Assembly: GCA_035494855.1 (NCBI GenBank)
Contig: DATJGR010000278.1
Span: 1-34,935, forward strand
DNA: 34,935 nt
Source: DATJGR01 sp035494855
Lineage (GTDB): Bacteria > Pseudomonadota > Gammaproteobacteria > Pseudomonadales > Azotimanducaceae
Direction of reading: 5' to 3'
Below the pieces are notes generated by a model. The model made no database searches and was not told the DNA's origin. It worked only from the letters and a program-made list of their open reading frames with translations. The translations under genes and the position numbers were made by a program. Shown piece by piece: positions 31,575-34,935 of this stretch. How positions within the stretch are numbered: the stretch's first letter is position 1; every line of letters starts with the position of its first letter.

Positions 31575-31865
31575 CTACTTGACCGTGAGGCGAGCGCGAT
31601 TCGCATCGACCACGTGTTCGCCGATGCCTTTGACCTGTGCCAGATCATCGACAGCGCGGAACGGCCCGTGCGCTTCGCGGTACTCGACGATCGCCTTGGC
31701 ACGTGCGGCACCTACGCCGTCGAGCGCAGTCGCCAGCGTAGACGCGTCGGCCGTATTGATGTTCACGGTCATCGGCGCCAACGGCGCCGGTTTGTCGGCG
31801 GCCCCGACAGGCACGCCGATCGCCAGCAGCAGCGCGATCGCAATTGCATTCACCAGTTTCAACAT
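31575..31865 (-). CDS. comEA: ComEA-like helix-hairpin-helix DNA-binding protein, exported
   Basis: This 96-residue protein has a signal peptide (LVNAIAIALLLAIGVPVGAADK, cleaved near AAD) and two helix-hairpin-helix motifs (TALDGVGAARAKAIVEYR and VKGIGEHVVDANR) preceded by VNINTADAS. ComEA of this short form is a periplasmic DNA-binding protein that ratchets incoming DNA during natural transformation. ATG 31865 has GGAG eight bases upstream; a TTG seven codons earlier is less likely. In Pseudomonas aeruginosa a comEA-like gene also lies beside the O-antigen locus. Confidence 0.92.
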   Translation of the reverse strand: MLKLVNAIAIALLLAIGVPVGAADKPAPLAPMTVNINTADASTLATALDGVGAARAKAIVEYREAHGPFRAVDDLAQVKGIGEHVVDANRARLTVK

Positions 31866-31886
31866 TGTCGTTTCTCCGATCTCCAA

Positions 31887-31924
31887 GGGTGGGTTCGCCG
31901 CCGAGACACGGCGAAGACCAACCC
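31887..31924 (-). terminator. Imperfect hairpin between lapB and comEA
   Basis: GGGTGGGTTCGCCG (31887-31900) pairs imperfectly with CGGCGAAGACCAACCC (31909-31924) around an eight-base loop. It lies 95 bases beyond the lapB stop and 22 bases before the comEA start, so it may end the rpsA-side transcript or attenuate comEA. Confidence 0.4.
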
Positions 31925-32018
31925 TAGAATCGGCGGGCTCGCGGTGTGCACAGCGAAACGCGGAGCCTTGCGTGAGAGTTTGCAGAGCATCGTTGGCGGA
32001 GACGCGAGATATGAACTG

Positions 32019-33188
32019 TCAGAACGCGTCTGCGACGTAGCTGAATCGGCCCCACTTGCGACAGCCCGGGCACTGCCACATCAATCGCCGCGCGGCGAAT
32101 CCGCAGCTGCCGCACCGGTAGAGCGCGCGATGCGCAAGCGCAGCGTCGGCGAACTCGACGATCAGGCTCGCATGCCGTACCGCTGTCGCGTCGCCGTGGC
32201 GGATCTGGAAAGCCGACAACGCACCTAACGCGGAGATCGACGGAAACGTCGCGAGCTGCTCGGTCAATAGACTTTCGGCGCGTTCGAGTTCGTCCCGTGC
32301 CTCGTAGTGCTGCGCCAGGGCGCGCGCCACGCGCGAGTCGCTGAAAGCCGCAAGACTCTGTTCGAGAAAACTCGCGAGTTCGTCGGGATCCTCGAGCTCG
32401 TTACACGCGCGCGCATACGGGTCGATCGCTTCACCGGCGAGACCCGGCGTGGTCTGCGCGACTTCGCGCAGCGCCTCTCGCGCGCGCTCGGGCTGACCCG
32501 CGTCCAGATCGAGGTCCGCGCGCAGCAAACCGATTCGCGGACAGGTGCGGTCGTGTTGCCGCGCCTGGTCGAGCCGGTCGAGCGCGCCGGCGAGATCGCC
32601 CTGCGTACGCAGTTGCTCGGCCAGTTCGCAGTGGAAGTGCGCCAGCGCAGTGCGACCTTCGCGATCGCCGCGGCGCACGATCTGGGTTGCGATTTCGATC
32701 GCGCGGCTCCAATCGCGTTCGCGTTGATAGACCTCGAGCAGATGCTCCAGCGCGACGCGATCGGTCGCGCCGCCGCGATCGACCAGTTCGCGCAACAGCT
32801 GTTCGGCACGATCGAGCAGGCCCGCTCCGAGGTAGTCGCGCGCCAACTCGAGTTCGGCGAGCGCGCGGTTCTCCGCGGAAAGATGCGGACGTTCGAGCAG
32901 GTTCTGATGGATACGGATGGCTTTGTCGAGCTCGCCGCGTCGGCGCACGACGGCTCCGAGTGTCAGATGCGCATCGATTCCCGCCTCGCCGACTGGCAGC
33001 GCGTCGATGAATCCGTCGATCGCCAGATCGGGCCGGTCGTCGAGCAGATAATTGATGCCTTGATAGTAGTCGCGCCCGAGGTCGCTGATACGGCGCACTC
33101 TGCGACGTGCGCGTTCCCGCCGTCCGAGCATGAACCCGAGACCAATCGCGACGACCAGGATCAGATAGAGATCGAGGTGTTCGAACAT
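32019..33188 (-). CDS. lapB: LapB (YciM), LPS assembly regulator with TPR and rubredoxin domains
   Basis: The 389-residue length is that of E. coli LapB. One N-terminal membrane helix (YLILVVAIGLGFMLG), then RDYYQGINYLLDDRPDLAID and a run of tetratricopeptide repeats to about residue 340, end in a rubredoxin-type zinc site (C359-C362 and C373-C376). LapB sits on the inner membrane facing the cytoplasm and brings LpxC to the FtsH protease, which sets the LPS level. ATG 33188 overlaps the lapA stop by one base (TGATG). Surface glycan genes lie just downstream. Confidence 0.95.
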   Translation of the reverse strand: MFEHLDLYLILVVAIGLGFMLGRRERARRRVRRISDLGRDYYQGINYLLDDRPDLAIDGFIDALPVGEAGIDAHLTLGAVVRRRGELDKAIRIHQNLLERPHLSAENRALAELELARDYLGAGLLDRAEQLLRELVDRGGATDRVALEHLLEVYQRERDWSRAIEIATQIVRRGDREGRTALAHFHCELAEQLRTQGDLAGALDRLDQARQHDRTCPRIGLLRADLDLDAGQPERAREALREVAQTTPGLAGEAIDPYARACNELEDPDELASFLEQSLAAFSDSRVARALAQHYEARDELERAESLLTEQLATFPSISALGALSAFQIRHGDATAVRHASLIVEFADAALAHRALYRCGSCGFAARRLMWQCPGCRKWGRFSYVADAF

Positions 33189-33487
33189 CAGACGCCGGCA
33201 ACGTCGCTTTTCGCGCGCGCCAGCTCGGTCTGACTGCGGTCGAGATCGCGCCGTAACCGACGATTGCCGGATAGAACGCGCAACACCTGTACGCCCGCGC
33301 TCATCCAGCCGACCGCGACGCCGAGCCCGAACGCACCGATGATCCACCAATAGATGCTGAGTTCCGGTGTGGACCAACCGAGGAAACGCAACGCAACGCC
33401 GCTGCGGTTGTCGATCACCGCCAGCACGCTGATCAATACGACCAACGTGAATGCGATCGTCGTGACCCAGCGCGAGAGTTTACGCAT
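33188..33487 (-). CDS. lapA: LapA (DUF1049) small inner-membrane protein
   Basis: This 99-residue protein has two membrane helices (about 8-26 and 44-66) and a coiled cytoplasmic tail (RRLRRDLDRSQTELARAK). The phrase NRSGVALRFLGW fits LapA, which acts with LapB in LPS assembly. ATG 33487 starts six bases after the ihfB stop without a clear ribosome site, so coupling is likely. The lapA-lapB order is as in E. coli. Confidence 0.92.
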   Translation of the reverse strand: MRKLSRWVTTIAFTLVVLISVLAVIDNRSGVALRFLGWSTPELSIYWWIIGAFGLGVAVGWMSAGVQVLRVLSGNRRLRRDLDRSQTELARAKSDVAGV

Positions 33488-33493
33488 GAGGGG

Positions 33494-33844
33494 TTAGCGC
33501 GATCGGCTCTCGCCATCCGCGCGGCCCCGCCCGACCGGCGCAGCCGGCGTCGGGTACTCGGCGAGGCTTTCATTGACGCGGTCTCTGAGTTCTTTGCCGG
33601 GCTTGAAGTGCGGCACGTACTTGCCTGACAGGCCGACGGATTCACCGGTTTTCGGGTTGCGACCGATACGGGGTGCCCTGTAGTGCAGCGAAAAGCTGCC
33701 GAAGCCGCGGATTTCGATGCGATAGCCCTGCGCGAGCGTCTGGGCCATGTGCTCGATCATGGTTTTGACCGCCAGTTCGACGTCCTTCGCGGACAACTGC
33801 GACTGGCGCGACGTGATGCGTTCGATCAATTCCGACTTGGTCAT
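33494..33844 (-). CDS. ihfB: Integration host factor beta subunit
   Basis: This 116-residue HU/IHF family protein matches E. coli IhfB from MTKSELIERI through EIRGFGSFSLHYRAPRIGRNPKTGE (with the DNA-intercalating proline in the arm) to GKYVPHFKPGKELRDRVNE. It has about 20 extra C-terminal residues (AEYPTPAAPVGRGRADGESRSR), probably disordered. It bends DNA as a heterodimer with IhfA and is also a cofactor for many recombination and promoter events. ATG 33844 aligns with the family start. It heads an ihfB-lapA-lapB transcript after rpsA. Confidence 0.96.
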   Translation of the reverse strand: MTKSELIERITSRQSQLSAKDVELAVKTMIEHMAQTLAQGYRIEIRGFGSFSLHYRAPRIGRNPKTGESVGLSGKYVPHFKPGKELRDRVNESLAEYPTPAAPVGRGRADGESRSR

Positions 33845-33880
33845 GGCAGTTGCGTTCACTGCGCTGCATTCCAGCATTGC

Positions 33881-33908
33881 ACGCTACCACAGCCAATGCG
33901 GGCGTCAA
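33881..33908 (-). promoter_or_regulatory. Probable ihfB promoter
   Basis: On the minus strand TTGACG (33908-33903) and TAGCGT (33886-33881) are separated by 16 bases, about 37 bases upstream of the ihfB start. The -35 hexamer matches the consensus at five of six positions. An A/T-rich palindrome lies directly upstream. Confidence 0.5.
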
Positions 33909-33909
33909 C

Positions 33910-33927
33910 AAAAATATCCTTATTTTT
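33910..33927. repeat. A/T-rich inverted repeat abutting the ihfB -35 element
   Basis: AAAAATA (33910-33916) and TATTTTT (33921-33927) are perfect arms around TCCT, in an otherwise very GC-rich sequence. The position fits an UP element or a bent site for autoregulation. Confidence 0.55.
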
Positions 33928-33974
33928 CATGCAGTTGAATGTAAGTCGCAGAATGCGTGTCGGAAAAGCGAAGA

Positions 33975-33992
33975 GGGGCCGCTTTCGGCCCC
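33975..33992 (-). terminator. rpsA transcription terminator
   Basis: On the minus strand the 7-base stem GGGGCCG/CGGCCCC with a four-base loop begins 14 bases after the rpsA stop and is followed by TCTTCGCTTTTCC. This is the form of an intrinsic terminator with a moderately T-rich tail. Confidence 0.65.
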
Positions 33993-34006
33993 AGCACGAG
34001 CGCGGA

Positions 34007-34935
34007 TCAGCCCTGATCCTGTCCCATCTGCGCCTTGATGAGGTCACCCAACGTGGTCGGGCCCGGACGGTCCGCTTCTTTCTGTTTGTGCTCTTTCACT
34101 GCGCTGCGCTCGTCGTCGATGTCTTTCGCCTTGACGGACAAACCGATGGTGCGGTTTTTGCGATCGACCGAGATCACTTTGACTTCGATTTCGTCGCCGA
34201 CCTTCAGTACGTTGCGCGCATCTTCGACGCGATCGACGCTCAACTCGGACGCCTTCAGCACGCCGATCACGTCCGCTGACAACTCGATCTGTGCTTCTTT
34301 GGGCTCGACGCTCAGCACCTTGCCCTTCACCACGCTGCCGCGATCGTTCGCCGCGGCGTAGTCGGTGAACGGGTCCTGATCGAGTTGCTTGACGCCAAGC
34401 GAGATGCGCTCGCGTTCCGGATCGATCGACAGCACCAGCGTCTCGATCTCTTCGCCTTTCGAGTAACGGCGCACGGCCGTCTCGCCGGGCTCGTTCCACG
34501 AAATGTCCGAAAGGTGCACTAGCCCATCGATGCCGCCTTCGAGACCGATGAAGATGCCGAAGTCGGTAATCGACTTGATCTGGCCACTGACATGATCGCC
34601 ACGATTGCAGTTGTCAGAAAAGTCTTTCCATGGATTTGGCTTGCATTGCTTCAGGCCCAGCGAAATACGACGGCGCTCTTCGTCGATGTCGAGCACCATG
34701 ACTTCCACTTCCTGACCGGCGTGTACCACTTTCGATGGCGCAACGTTCTTGTTGGTCCAATCCATTTCGGACACATGCACCAGACCTTCCACACCTTCTT
34801 CGATTTCCACGAAGCAGCCGTAATCAGCAATGTTGGTGACCTTGCCGAACAGGCGCGTACCCTGCGGATAGCGGCGCGCCAGATTGACCCACGGATCATC
34901 GCCGAGCTGTTTCAAGCCCAGCGAAACGCGGTTGC
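34007..34935 (-). CDS. rpsA: Ribosomal protein bS1, 5' end off window
   Basis: The last 308 or so residues of bS1 are seen; the frame stays open through the right edge (NRVSLGLKQLGDDPW). Three complete S1/OB repeats are visible, each with the pattern G-V-I-DYG-FV-- EG--GLVH-S and ending RISLG-KQ, the standard later repeats of bS1. The tail (VKEHKQKEADRPGPTTLGDLIKAQ) matches gammaproteobacterial S1. The protein brings mRNA to the 30S subunit. ihfB follows downstream, the usual order. Confidence 0.97.
   Translation of the reverse strand, partial: NRVSLGLKQLGDDPWVNLARRYPQGTRLFGKVTNIADYGCFVEIEEGVEGLVHVSEMDWTNKNVAPSKVVHAGQEVEVMVLDIDEERRRISLGLKQCKPNPWKDFSDNCNRGDHVSGQIKSITDFGIFIGLEGGIDGLVHLSDISWNEPGETAVRRYSKGEEIETLVLSIDPERERISLGVKQLDQDPFTDYAAANDRGSVVKGKVLSVEPKEAQIELSADVIGVLKASELSVDRVEDARNVLKVGDEIEVKVISVDRKNRTIGLSVKAKDIDDERSAVKEHKQKEADRPGPTTLGDLIKAQMGQDQG

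Overview
The window reads as a piece of a high-GC gammaproteobacterial chromosome. The right end carries rpsA-ihfB-lapA-lapB, a linkage typical of Gammaproteobacteria, and the E. coli-like genes ybiT, a DUF2058 gene and an mdlAB-type pair also occur. Genus cannot be fixed from the sequence alone; an environmental relative of the xanthomonad/steroidobacter/pseudomonad groups is a reasonable guess.

Positions 1-2500 are an integron cassette array on the minus strand, with four attC sites (438-492, 994-1088, 1841-1906, 2395-2491) separating short minus-strand genes. These are an AAC(3)-I type aminoglycoside acetyltransferase cut by the left edge, a PPOX/FMN split-barrel protein, a NUDIX hydrolase preceded by a decayed AAC(6')-I-like acetyltransferase, and a nucleotidyltransferase-fold protein. 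No integrase gene lies at the promoter-proximal (right) end, so within this window the array is a cluster of attC sites without integrase.

Positions 2740-20500 are a mosaic of small metabolic operons: serine hydrolase plus CaiB-type CoA transferase, divergent from an SDR; exonuclease III with a tandem YjbR protein; a small membrane protein coupled to YbjQ; a type III PLP ornithine/lysine decarboxylase; pirin; an amidohydrolase - luciferase-like monooxygenase - GMC oxidoreductase - DUF2058 operon; the ABC-F ATPase YbiT; and a PPOX/unknown pair divergent from an F420-type luciferase-like oxidoreductase. An OmpA-type lipoprotein follows.

Positions 20520-26050 hold a heterodimeric ABC exporter with one degenerate ATP site, then a kinase-fold/P-loop fusion protein and a coupled 65-residue protein of unknown function. 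Positions 26322-31454 are a compact four-gene, fully overlapping operon (glycosyltransferase, WbpV-, WbpL- and WbpM-like) for initiating a surface glycan, probably on a QuiNAc-type sugar. It sits next to comEA and rpsA-ihfB, the neighbourhood that carries the O-antigen locus in Pseudomonas aeruginosa. The last 3 kb are lapB, lapA, ihfB and the 3' part of rpsA, with recognisable promoter and terminator elements.
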